Source: Desulfobacteraceae bacterium
GTDB lineage: Bacteria > Desulfobacterota > DSM-4660 > Desulfatiglandales > Desulfatiglandaceae
Direction of reading: 5' to 3'
DNA: 5,930 bases
Assembly (NCBI GenBank): GCA_030632525.1
Contig: DAOVUP010000120.1
Location: 1 to 5,930, forward strand
The notes under the pieces are model-generated. The model saw nothing but the letters and a program-made list of their open reading frames with translations, did not search any database and had not been told where the DNA came from. Both the position numbers and the translations under genes were made by a program. Positions 1-5,930 of the stretch are shown here, piece by piece. The first letter of the stretch is position 1. Each line of letters opens with the position of its first letter.

Positions 1-734
1 AGGCCATAGAAGATGAGGGGTTTATCAGAATAACTGCTGAAAACAAAGATCTTGACGAGGATTTCACAAAACAGCATCCCGGTCTTAAGCCTGGGTATTA
101 TGTCTGTCTCACTATCGAGGATAACGGTAAGGGTATGGATGAAGAAACAAGGAGCGGGATATTTGAACCCTTTTTCACCACCAAATTTCAGGGTCGCGGT
201 ATGGGCATGGCCGCTGTGTATGGCATTATCAAAAGCCACGATGGTGCAATCACGGTGGAGTCAGAACCGGACAAGGGAACGGTAGTCCGTATTTATCTCC
301 CTGCCATAAGCGCAGAGAGCAAGGAGCAGGGAGCAAAGGCAGTTAAACAACCGCCGGTCGAACTGGCCACGGGCGAAGGTACTATCCTGGTTATTGAGGA
401 TGAAGAGCCTCTAATGGAGCTGTTCAGACAGATATTAGAGAGACTTGGCTATCGTATGCTTCAGGCTAAGACAGGGAAAGAGGCTGTTGAATTTGCCAAG
501 ACCTTTGACGGTCAGATTGACCTCGCACTCCTGGATATAAAACTGCCTGATATGGAAGGCGGCAAGATTTATCCCCTTATCATGGAAGCAAGACCTGATT
601 TGAAAGTGATCGTGTGTAGTGGCTACAGCATACACGGCCCTGCCCAGGACATCCTTGATGCCGGTGCCGAAGGATTCATCCAGAAACCGTTTTTGATTGC
701 AGCATTTGCTGATAAATTGAAAGAGATATTGTAA
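1..734 (+). CDS. Hybrid sensor histidine kinase, C-terminal part (ATPase domain + receiver), 5' truncated by the window
   Basis: The open frame starts at base 3 with no stop before it, so the gene begins upstream; 243 residues are visible. It is the ATP-binding half of a sensor kinase followed by a receiver. Visible ATPase motifs are the G1 box DNGKGMD (bases 120-140), the F box FEPFFTTK (ending at base 185) and a G2 box GRGMGMAAVYG (192-224). After a linker of about 30 residues rich in Glu, Ala and Lys comes a CheY-like receiver: acidic pair in VIEDEE, phosphoacceptor Asp at 534-536 in LLDIKLPD, Ser of CSGYS in the usual Ser/Thr position, and Lys at 684-686 in QKPF. The sensor and HisKA parts are outside the window, so the signal is unknown. 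The G2 box is two residues shorter than that of the next kinase. With a terminal receiver it probably hands phosphate to an HPt protein or autoregulates; this is inference. Domain assignment is very sure. Confidence 0.93.
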   Translation, partial: AIEDEGFIRITAENKDLDEDFTKQHPGLKPGYYVCLTIEDNGKGMDEETRSGIFEPFFTTKFQGRGMGMAAVYGIIKSHDGAITVESEPDKGTVVRIYLPAISAESKEQGAKAVKQPPVELATGEGTILVIEDEEPLMELFRQILERLGYRMLQAKTGKEAVEFAKTFDGQIDLALLDIKLPDMEGGKIYPLIMEARPDLKVIVCSGYSIHGPAQDILDAGAEGFIQKPFLIAAFADKLKEIL

Positions 735-767
735 GGGAAATAGACCATAAAACCAGCCCGATTTCCC
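735..767 (+). terminator. Weak inverted repeat just after the first kinase stop, possible terminator
   Basis: GGGAAAT (735-741) can pair with ATTTCCC (761-767) across a 19-base loop, beginning directly after the TAA stop. The stem is only 7 base pairs and AT-rich, the loop is long, and no run of T follows. It could mark the end of the first kinase transcript, or it could be chance. Read-through into the second kinase cannot be excluded. Confidence 0.2.
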
Positions 768-855
768 TAAAAGACTGATGCAACAACACTTGAATTTCAA
801 AAGTCCGGAAAACAAATGACTGGAAAACCTAATCTTGACTATTTTCGGAAGATTT

Positions 856-860
856 GGAGG
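856..860 (+). promoter_or_regulatory. Ribosome binding site GGAGG that sets the start of the second kinase
   Basis: GGAGG lies 8 bases before the ATG at 869, an ideal spacing. An in-frame TTG at 854 overlaps this site and has no good Shine-Dalgarno sequence of its own, so the ATG is the better start. Confidence 0.8.
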
Positions 861-868
861 ATTTTCTG

Positions 869-3574
869 ATGGCCGCAAAGCCAACATACAAAGAATTGGA
901 GCAAAAGATCAGGGAATTTGAACAGGGGGCCGAGAAGCGCGCGGAGACCGGGGGAACGATTGACCTGCAGACACAGATTTTATCTTCCATCAAAGATACC
1001 ATAGTGATCATTACACCCGAGATGAAGACCATCTATGCCAACCAAACGGCAAAGGACCTTTTCGGTGACCGGCCGGAGATGTTCACTGAGCCATGCTACA
1101 GGTTTTTCAAGAACAGGGACACTGTCTGCGAAAATTGTCCGGTCCTCAAGACCATTCAGTATGAAAAACCACATAAAGCGGTTATGAAATCCTATGATAA
1201 GAACGGCGAAGAAATGTGGCGTTTCAATACTGCCTTTCCTTTCTATGACCGGGATGGACAGGTGATCGCTGGAATAGAAATTGTAACCGACTACACACCG
1301 CAGAAAAGGACTGAGATAGCCCTTCAGGAAAGCGAAGAGCGATATCGAGCTTTCTTTCACAATATGAGCGACGGGGTTGCCATATATGAGGCCAGGAATG
1401 AAGGGGAGGACTTCATCTTTGTTGATTTCAACAAGGCCGGGGAAAGAATAGAAAGTATTCACAAGAAAACCCTTATTGGCAGAAGCGTCCTGGAAGTGTT
1501 TCCTGGCATAAAAGATTTCGGTCTTTTAGATGTATTCAAACGGGTATGGGAAACCGGCAAGCCGGAACACCATCCAATAGCTATGTATAAAGACAAACGG
1601 ATAGCCGGATGGAGAGAAAATTTCATTTGTAAATTACCCTCCGGAGAGATCGTGGCTATCTACTCAGATGAAACCGAGCGCAAACAGGTGGAGGAGGCCT
1701 TAGGAAAGAGCGAAGAGAAATACCGCAACATCTTTAACAACGCTCAAGTCGGGATATTTCGAACGAGGATAAGCGATGGGAAGGTGCTTGAGTGCAATGA
1801 CCAATTTGCCCGGACATATGGCTATAAATCCCCTGAGGAGTGTATAAATGATTTCGTAGTATCAGAACACTACACCGATCCCGGCGCACGTAAGAAGATG
1901 ATGGATTCCCTTCTGGAAAAAGGAGAAGTTATTAATTTAGAGAGCTGCTTTAACCGCAAAGATGGTGATGAAGTCTGGATACGGTTTTCTGCTCATGCCT
2001 ATCCTGAAGAGGGCTATCTCGAAGGTGTTGGATACGATATTACCGAACAAAAGCAAGCTGAGGAGGCACTACGGGAGAGTGAGGAAAAATATCGTCTTTT
2101 GATAGAAAACGCCACCGATGCCATCTATATTGCCCAGGATGAAGTATTAAAATTCGTTAACCCCAAAGCCGAAGAGATGACAGGATATTCTGCTGAGGAA
2201 TTGTCCAAAATTCCCTTTGTTGATCTTATTCATCCTGAAGACAGAGATATGGTCCTTGAAAGGCATGTAAAAAGACTAAAAGGCGAAGAACTTCCCAGCA
2301 TTTATTCTTTTAGGATTTTGAGCAAGTCCGGGGAAAAATTATCGGTAGAGCTCAACGCAGTTATAATAAACTGGGAAGGGAGACCAGCTACCCTCAATTT
2401 TCTGAGGGACATTACAGCACAAAAAAGACTTGAAGCCCAACTCCAGCAGGCCCAGAAGATGGAGGCCATAGGAACCCTTGCAGGTGGTATCGCCCATGAC
2501 TTTAACAACCTGCTAATGGCCATCCAGGGCCGCGCCTCTATAATGCTGATGAGTAAGGATTCTTCCCATCCGGATTTTGAGCATCTGAGAGGGGTAGAGG
2601 GTCATGTTAAGAGTGCCGCCGATCTAACGAGACAGCTCTTAGGCTTTGCAAGAGGTGGAAAATATGAGGTTAGGCCAACTAATTTGAATGAGCTCATCAA
2701 GGAAGAAAGTCGTATGTTTGGCCGGACCAAGAAAGAGATCATTATAAATAGCAAATACCAGGATAATCTCTGGTCTGTGGAGATCGATCGGGGACAGATC
2801 GGGCAGGTCCTGTTGAATCTTTATGTCAATGCCTGGCAGGCAATGCCGGGGGGTGGCAACCTGTATTTGGAAACAGAGAACGTGACCATTGACGAGAATT
2901 ATGTAAAACCGTTTTCTATTGAACCTGGGAGATATGTTAAAATATCCGTTACTGACACGGGGGTCGGAATGGATAAAGCAACCCGGGAAAAAATATTTGA
3001 CCCGTTCTTTACCACCAAGGAGATGGGCAGGGGAACCGGTCTGGGATTGGCCTCCGTATATGGAATAATCAAAAATCACGGTGGGTTCATCAATGTCTAC
3101 AGTGAAAAGGGTCATGGAACCACCTTTAATATCTATCTGCCTGCTTCTGAAAAAGAGGTCATTGAAGATAAGAAGCCATCCGTGGATATACTTGAGGGAT
3201 CTGAAACTGTCCTTTTGGTAGACGATGAGGATATGATAATTGAAATTGCCGGGGAACTGTTTAAGGAGCTGGGTTATAAAGTCTTGATCGCCAGAGGCGG
3301 AAAAGAGGCCATTGAAATATATGAGAAAAACAAGGAGCGGATTGATATAGTGATTCTGGATATGATCATGCCGGATATGAGTGGGAGTGTGACTTACGAC
3401 AGGATAAAAGAGATCGATCCTGATATAAAGGTCCTCCTTTCCAGTGGATACAGCATCAATGGTCAGGCGACTGAGATATTGAATCGAGGCTGCAATGGTT
3501 TTATTCAGAAGCCTTTCAAGGTGAAGGAATTATCACAAAAATTGAGAGAGATTTTGGACGAGGATATTGCCTAA
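869..3574 (+). CDS. Hybrid sensor histidine kinase with four PAS-like domains, HisKA, ATPase and receiver domains
   Basis: Complete 901-residue protein, numbered from the ATG at 869. Order: a short charged helix (about 5-30), PAS1 (36-148), PAS2 (158-272), PAS3 (283-395), PAS4 (406-517), HisKA (about 527-595), ATPase domain (about 640-755) and receiver (about 770-895). The phosphoacceptor is His543 in the H box [11 protein letters not shown]; Asn654 lies in the N box, Asp696 in the G1 box DTGVGMD, the F box is FDPFFTTK and the G2 box [13 protein letters not shown], so the kinase core looks intact. In the receiver, Asp831 is the phosphoacceptor and Lys881 the conserved lysine. PAS1 carries Cys76, Cys87 and Cys90 in a C-x10-C-x2-C-P pattern. 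I see no signal peptide or membrane helix, so it is probably a cytoplasmic sensor. The ligand, cofactor and phosphate acceptor are unknown. The gene follows another hybrid kinase of the same C-terminal layout, which suggests a functional pair or a duplication. Confidence 0.95.
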   Translation: MAAKPTYKELEQKIREFEQGAEKRAETGGTIDLQTQILSSIKDTIVIITPEMKTIYANQTAKDLFGDRPEMFTEPCYRFFKNRDTVCENCPVLKTIQYEKPHKAVMKSYDKNGEEMWRFNTAFPFYDRDGQVIAGIEIVTDYTPQKRTEIALQESEERYRAFFHNMSDGVAIYEARNEGEDFIFVDFNKAGERIESIHKKTLIGRSVLEVFPGIKDFGLLDVFKRVWETGKPEHHPIAMYKDKRIAGWRENFICKLPSGEIVAIYSDETERKQVEEALGKSEEKYRNIFNNAQVGIFRTRISDGKVLECNDQFARTYGYKSPEECINDFVVSEHYTDPGARKKMMDSLLEKGEVINLESCFNRKDGDEVWIRFSAHAYPEEGYLEGVGYDITEQKQAEEALRESEEKYRLLIENATDAIYIAQDEVLKFVNPKAEEMTGYSAEELSKIPFVDLIHPEDRDMVLERHVKRLKGEELPSIYSFRILSKSGEKLSVELNAVIINWEGRPATLNFLRDITAQKRLEAQLQQAQKMEAIGTLAGGIAHDFNNLLMAIQGRASIMLMSKDSSHPDFEHLRGVEGHVKSAADLTRQLLGFARGGKYEVRPTNLNELIKEESRMFGRTKKEIIINSKYQDNLWSVEIDRGQIGQVLLNLYVNAWQAMPGGGNLYLETENVTIDENYVKPFSIEPGRYVKISVTDTGVGMDKATREKIFDPFFTTKEMGRGTGLGLASVYGIIKNHGGFINVYSEKGHGTTFNIYLPASEKEVIEDKKPSVDILEGSETVLLVDDEDMIIEIAGELFKELGYKVLIARGGKEAIEIYEKNKERIDIVILDMIMPDMSGSVTYDRIKEIDPDIKVLLSSGYSINGQATEILNRGCNGFIQKPFKVKELSQKLREILDEDIA
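1319..1348 (+). repeat. Inter-PAS linker repeat, copy 1 ([10 protein letters not shown])
   Basis: Residues 151-160 of the second kinase, at the junction of PAS1 and PAS2. The same ten-residue pattern AL-x-x-SEE-x-YR recurs before PAS3 and PAS4. Such motifs usually form the signalling helix that enters a PAS domain. Confidence 0.8.
1697..1726 (+). repeat. Inter-PAS linker repeat, copy 2 ([10 protein letters not shown])
   Basis: Residues 277-286 of the second kinase, between PAS2 and PAS3. It matches copies 1 and 3 at the AL, SEE and YR positions. Confidence 0.8.
2066..2095 (+). repeat. Inter-PAS linker repeat, copy 3 ([10 protein letters not shown])
   Basis: Residues 400-409 of the second kinase, between PAS3 and PAS4. 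It is one residue from copy 1 at two sites only (R for Q, K for R). PAS4 is followed by a different linker leading into HisKA. Confidence 0.8.
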
Positions 3575-3597
3575 ATTCCCGGCATCTGATATATGAA

Positions 3598-3623
3598 AGG
3601 GCAAATCCGAGCTATCCTGCCCT
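3598..3623 (+). other. Short inverted repeat between the second kinase and fmdB
   Basis: AGGGCA (3598-3603) and TGCCCT (3618-3623) form a perfect 6-base-pair stem with a 14-base loop, 23 bases after the kinase stop. No T-run follows, so it is not a standard intrinsic terminator. It could be a weak terminator, a protein site or chance. Confidence 0.2.
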
Positions 3624-3649
3624 ATACGATGGCCCCATGAATCAAATCC

Positions 3650-3656
3650 AAGGAGG
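3650..3656 (+). promoter_or_regulatory. Ribosome binding site AAGGAGG that sets the fmdB start
   Basis: A near-perfect Shine-Dalgarno sequence ends 10 bases before the ATG at 3667. An in-frame ATG at 3637 lies upstream of it and would add ten residues that the family lacks, so it is not the start. Confidence 0.85.
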
Positions 3657-3666
3657 AACCCGGCCG

Positions 3667-4008
3667 ATGCCGATTTATGAATATGAATGCCAAAGCTGTC
3701 AGGGGCAGTTTCAAACCCTGGTAATGAAGGCGGAGGACGAAAAAAGCCTTGCATGTCCTGGGTGTGGAGGTCATAATCTAAACAAACTGATCTCCGGGGT
3801 TGCATATCACCAATCTGAGAAAGATCGTCTCGCTAATTTCAATTCCAACTCTCATCAGAATGATAGTTTCTACACCGATAGTAGAAACATCGGACTGAAC
3901 GCCAAAAAAAGGGCCCAGGAGATGGGGGTGGACTTGGGGAGTGGTTTCGAGACGAAGTTAGAGAAACTGAGGACAGATCCAGGCTCTGTTTTTAAGGACA
4001 GTGAATGA
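3667..4008 (+). CDS. FmdB-family zinc ribbon protein
   Basis: A 113-residue protein that opens with MPIYEYEC, the hallmark N-terminus of the FmdB (putative regulatory protein) family. Cys8-x2-Cys11 and Cys30-x2-Cys33 form the expected zinc ribbon, which should bind one zinc ion. The region after about residue 48 is polar and Asn/Ser-rich, then changes to a charged, likely helical tail (residues 77-104). The family name comes from a gene of the formylmethanofuran dehydrogenase (fmd) region in a methylotroph, where a regulatory role was proposed. The biochemical role of most members, including this one, is not settled, and DNA or RNA binding is only suggested by the zinc ribbon. It follows the second kinase by 92 bases and has a strong ribosome binding site. 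Family assignment is very sure; function is not. Confidence 0.93.
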   Translation: MPIYEYECQSCQGQFQTLVMKAEDEKSLACPGCGGHNLNKLISGVAYHQSEKDRLANFNSNSHQNDSFYTDSRNIGLNAKKRAQEMGVDLGSGFETKLEKLRTDPGSVFKDSE

Positions 4009-4103
4009 AGTGTGGAGTGTGGAGTTAAGAGTTCAAAGCGGGATAAATAGGCACTCCAAACTCGTAATTTCAAACTTATAACTTTTAGTAAAGAGTGTGT
4101 ACG
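4009..4103 (+). repeat. Intergenic stretch with tandem AGTGTGG units and an imperfect inverted repeat
   Basis: Just after the fmdB stop, AGTGTGG occurs twice in tandem (4009-4022), followed by AGTT-type words. GAGTGTGGAGT (4015-4025) pairs with ACTCCAAACTC (4053-4063) at 10 of 11 positions with a 27-base loop. The right side continues with AT-rich words of the type AACTTATAACTT. No T-run supports a terminator. The pattern resembles the short, low-complexity intergenic repeats found between genes in some environmental bacterial genomes, but copies elsewhere in the genome cannot be checked here. Confidence 0.4.
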
Positions 4104-4427
4104 ATGGCTATAGAAGGAAATGTTGTCCTGATTTATCACCAGGAACACCCCACCGTTTTTGCACGCGTAGAACATATAGAACCCGATATTAAAAAGGACT
4201 GGTATCACGTCACCCTGCTGCTGCTCACGATACCCCCCCAGACCGTCACATGGATACTTAGAGACAAATATATTGACGGCGAGGTATTCACCATGGGAGG
4301 AAAAGAGATGAGGCTGGAAGAGGTCAAGAAGGTGACGATCAGAGAAGATAAGCAATCCTCGGGTCAGAATCAAACAAACAACACCCATGGCAAGCCAGCC
4401 GTGGTTCTTCCTTTTAAAAAGCCTTAA
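4104..4427 (+). CDS. Protein of unknown function, 107 residues, upstream of ppdK
   Basis: I do not recognise a named family. The ATG at 4104 is chosen because a weak ribosome site AAAGAG (4090-4095) lies 8 bases before it; a GTG at 4095 is in frame but overlaps that site. Residues 1-80 alternate hydrophobic and charged residues in a way that suggests a small beta-rich soluble domain, including LLLLTIPP (38-45), WILRDKYIDG (50-59) and FTMGG (62-66). Residues 82-98 are polar and rich in Gln, Asn and Ser, so probably disordered, and the end (PAVVLPFKKP) is basic and hydrophobic. It has no signal peptide, no membrane segment and no cysteine. The gene sits 95 bases after fmdB and 34 bases before the small membrane protein, so a shared transcript with ppdK is likely. 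A real gene is supported by start context, length and codon use resembling its neighbours. No function can be given. Confidence 0.8.
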   Translation: MAIEGNVVLIYHQEHPTVFARVEHIEPDIKKDWYHVTLLLLTIPPQTVTWILRDKYIDGEVFTMGGKEMRLEEVKKVTIREDKQSSGQNQTNNTHGKPAVVLPFKKP

Positions 4428-4444
4428 GCAACCGTTATAAAGTC

Positions 4445-4452
4445 AAGGAGGT
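4445..4452 (+). promoter_or_regulatory. Ribosome binding site AAGGAGGT for a GTG start
   Basis: A complete Shine-Dalgarno sequence ends 9 bases before the GTG at 4462. It supports translation of the small membrane protein even though the start codon is GTG and the protein is short. Confidence 0.85.
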
Positions 4453-4461
4453 CTGGCCTCA

Positions 4462-4644
4462 GTGAAAAACACTCGAATGATTGTCATCCGGCTTATCCTT
4501 TCCGGCGTATTTGCCTTTATTCTTGCCCGCCTTTTTTTCCAAGAAATGTCGGTGTTGAGAGTCCTCGGGTTAGGTGTTGTTTTGTTTGGTTTCGCTTATC
4601 TATTCGAATATGTCAGAAAAAGAAATAAGGGAGGAGGCGCGTAA
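4462..4644 (+). CDS. Small two-helix membrane protein, overlapping the ppdK start
   Basis: A 60-residue protein starting with GTG behind a strong ribosome binding site. Two hydrophobic segments (about 6-26 and 31-50) are joined by a tight turn around FFQEMS, and the C-terminus is basic (VRKRNK) and glycine-rich. By the positive-inside rule, with Lys2, Arg5 and Arg10 at the front and several Arg/Lys at the end, both ends probably face the cytoplasm. I recognise no family. Its TAA stop (4642-4644) shares one base with the ATG of ppdK, so translation of the two is probably coupled. The coupling could mean a functional link to ppdK or just compact packing. The gene is likely real, because the ribosome site, membrane pattern and overlap agree; its function is unknown. 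Confidence 0.78.
   Translation: MKNTRMIVIRLILSGVFAFILARLFFQEMSVLRVLGLGVVLFGFAYLFEYVRKRNKGGGA
4629..4637 (+). promoter_or_regulatory. Ribosome binding site GGGAGGAGG of ppdK, inside the upstream gene
   Basis: The purine run ends 6 bases before the ppdK ATG at 4644. It also encodes the glycine-rich tail of the small membrane protein, so the site and the upstream coding end are one element. Confidence 0.8.
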
Positions 4645-5930
4645 TGGAGGCTGAGAAATTTGTGCGTTGGTTCAATGTGTGTTCGTTCAAAGAGGGAGAT
4701 GGGAAAGACAAAAAACTTTTAGGAGGAAAGGGCGCAAATCTCTGCGAAATGACCCAGATCGGGCTTCCTGTCCCGCCGGGATTTGTTATTACAACCGGGG
4801 CATGCCTGGCCTATCTGAAGCAGAAAAAGAAAGGGCTTAACAAGCAACTAAAAAATGAGATACAGGCCGCTATGGAACAGTTGGAAAGGGAAACGGAGAA
4901 GGGATTTGGAGATCCTGAAAACCCGTTATTGGTATCTGTCAGGTCAGGAGCGGCCATGTCTATGCCCGGTATGATGGATACCATCCTGAATCTTGGCCTC
5001 AACGATGAGACTGTTGCAGGACTTATCAGTATTACCAAAAACGAACGTTTTGTGTATGACCTATATCGCAGGCTGATCCAGCTTTTCGGGTCCATTGCAT
5101 TCGACATTAACGATGACGATTTTAACCGTATATTCAATAAGATAAAAGAACAAAATAAAGTTAAAGATGACGTACACCTTGATGCCAAGGCTCTCAAAGC
5201 AGTGTGCGATGGATTCTTGGATCTTATCAAGGAAAAGACGGGCAAACCCTTTCCACAGGACCCGTATGTACAGTTGGAATTAGCAGTGGAATCGGTCTTC
5301 AAGTCGTGGATGGGTAAGCGGGCCATTGATTACAGAAAGGAATTTAAAATCACCAAGGATATGGCCGATGGCACTGCGGTCAATATCTGCACAATGGTTT
5401 TTGGAAATATGGGAGATGACAGCGCCACCGGTGTTGCATTTACGAGAGATCCCGCCACCGGCGAAAACCGCTTTTTTGGTGAGTATATGATCAACGCCCA
5501 GGGTGAAGATGTGGTAGCCGGTATCCGCACCCCGAAACCGATCTACAAACTCAGGAAAGAAATGCCCGACCTCTATCCGGAATTAGAAAAGCTGAGGCAC
5601 ACCCTGGAAAACCACTACCGTGAAGTCCAGGATCTCGAGTTCACAATAGAAAATAAAAAACTATACTGCCTCCAGACAAGAAACGCAAAAATGAACGCAT
5701 CAGCATTCATAAAGACCTCAGTTGATATGGTGAACGAGGGGCTTATTTCTGAGGAAGAGGCCATACTGAGGATACAGCCGGACATGTTGGAGCAGCTCCT
5801 CCATCCCCGTCTTGACCCGGATGCCAAAGCTGAGGTCCTGGCCCAGGGACTGCCGGCATCTCCGGGGGCCGCGTCAGGCAAGATGGTCTTCGATGCGGAC
5901 AGGGCTGATAGCAAGGCAAAATTGGGCGAA
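4644..5930 (+). CDS. ppdK: Pyruvate, phosphate dikinase, N-terminal 429 residues (3' truncated by the window)
   Basis: PpdK makes phosphoenolpyruvate from pyruvate, ATP and phosphate, releasing AMP and pyrophosphate, and works in reverse in some anaerobes; it is cytoplasmic. The frame is open to the window end, giving 429 of the roughly 870-900 residues usual for the family. Visible nucleotide-binding features are LLGGKGANL (25-33, with Lys29), LPVPPGFVITT (41-51), SVRSGA (98-103, with Arg100), the glycine-rich loop SMPGMMDT (106-113), GNMGDDSATGVAFTRDP (254-270), NAQGEDVVAGIRTP (284-297) and DLEFTIE...CLQTR (330-346). The GLPASPGAASGK stretch (402-413) opens the central phosphohistidine domain. 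The catalytic His of that domain and the pyruvate/PEP-binding barrel lie beyond the window. The SMPGMMDT and NAQGEDVVAGIRTP motifs separate it from PEP synthase. The start overlaps the upstream gene by one base and has a good ribosome site. No PpdK regulatory protein gene is in view. Confidence 0.97.
   Translation, partial: MEAEKFVRWFNVCSFKEGDGKDKKLLGGKGANLCEMTQIGLPVPPGFVITTGACLAYLKQKKKGLNKQLKNEIQAAMEQLERETEKGFGDPENPLLVSVRSGAAMSMPGMMDTILNLGLNDETVAGLISITKNERFVYDLYRRLIQLFGSIAFDINDDDFNRIFNKIKEQNKVKDDVHLDAKALKAVCDGFLDLIKEKTGKPFPQDPYVQLELAVESVFKSWMGKRAIDYRKEFKITKDMADGTAVNICTMVFGNMGDDSATGVAFTRDPATGENRFFGEYMINAQGEDVVAGIRTPKPIYKLRKEMPDLYPELEKLRHTLENHYREVQDLEFTIENKKLYCLQTRNAKMNASAFIKTSVDMVNEGLISEEEAILRIQPDMLEQLLHPRLDPDAKAEVLAQGLPASPGAASGKMVFDADRADSKAKLGE

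Noticed and set aside
52..285. A 77-codon + strand frame beginning at 52.
   Set aside because: It is out of frame with the ATPase domain, whose G1, F and G2 boxes occupy the same bases.
836..860. TTGACT at about 836 as a promoter -35 box for the second kinase.
   Set aside because: A -10 box at normal spacing would fall in the ribosome site, and no TATAAT-like sequence is there.
854..868. TTG at 854 as start of the second kinase (906 residues).
   Set aside because: The TTG overlaps the GGAGG that serves the ATG at 869 and has no ribosome site of its own.
435..1462. Reverse-strand open frames of 67-160 codons over the kinases.
   Set aside because: They oppose clear receiver and PAS coding sequence; compositions are typical of antisense shadows.
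3637..3666. ATG at 3637 as start of the fmdB-family gene.
   Set aside because: The strong AAGGAGG lies downstream of it, and the family begins with MPIYEYxC, which matches the ATG at 3667.
4095..4103. GTG at 4095 as start of the 107-residue protein.
   Set aside because: It adds only MCT and overlaps the weak ribosome site serving the ATG at 4104; it cannot be fully excluded.
3870..4388. Reverse-strand open frame of 172 codons across fmdB and the next gene.
   Set aside because: It runs opposite to two well-supported genes, spans their gap and shows no recognisable domain.
4811..5326. Reverse-strand open frame of 171 codons, and others at 5330-5530 and 5615-5914.
   Set aside because: All lie fully inside ppdK, whose conserved motifs are continuous on the + strand.

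Overview
The window reads as ordinary chromosomal DNA from an anaerobic, Desulfobacterota-like bacterium (former Deltaproteobacteria). This rests on three things: large multi-PAS hybrid histidine kinases side by side, an FmdB-type zinc ribbon protein, and a pyruvate, phosphate dikinase of the bacterial single-chain type. Base composition looks moderate, codon use looks uniform along the window, and every supported gene is on the + strand. The lineage is an inference from gene style and no marker gene confirms it.

Bases 1-734 hold the C-terminal end of a hybrid sensor kinase (ATPase domain plus receiver) whose start lies before the window. After a 134-base gap comes a complete 901-residue hybrid kinase (869-3574) with four PAS-like domains, a HisKA dimerisation/phosphoacceptor domain, an ATPase domain and a terminal receiver. 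The two kinases share their C-terminal layout and many motifs. No DNA-binding response regulator or HPt protein is visible, so their output partner is unknown.

Bases 3667-5930 hold four closely spaced genes: an fmdB-family zinc ribbon protein (3667-4008), a conserved-looking 107-residue protein of unknown function (4104-4427), a 60-residue two-helix membrane protein with a GTG start (4462-4644), and the N-terminal half of ppdK (4644 to the window end). The membrane protein and ppdK overlap by one base and are probably translated together. The spacing suggests that at least the last three form one transcript. PpdK interconverts pyruvate and phosphoenolpyruvate, a central step in anaerobic carbon metabolism. 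Nothing in the sequence shows what the two small proteins do for it.

No RNA gene, CRISPR array, insertion sequence or phage feature was found, and no stretch above 300 bases lacks a gene. I do not see a convincing new biological system. The points most worth a second look are the shortened G2 box of the first kinase, the cysteine cluster in the first PAS domain of the second kinase, and the unknown small proteins coupled to ppdK.
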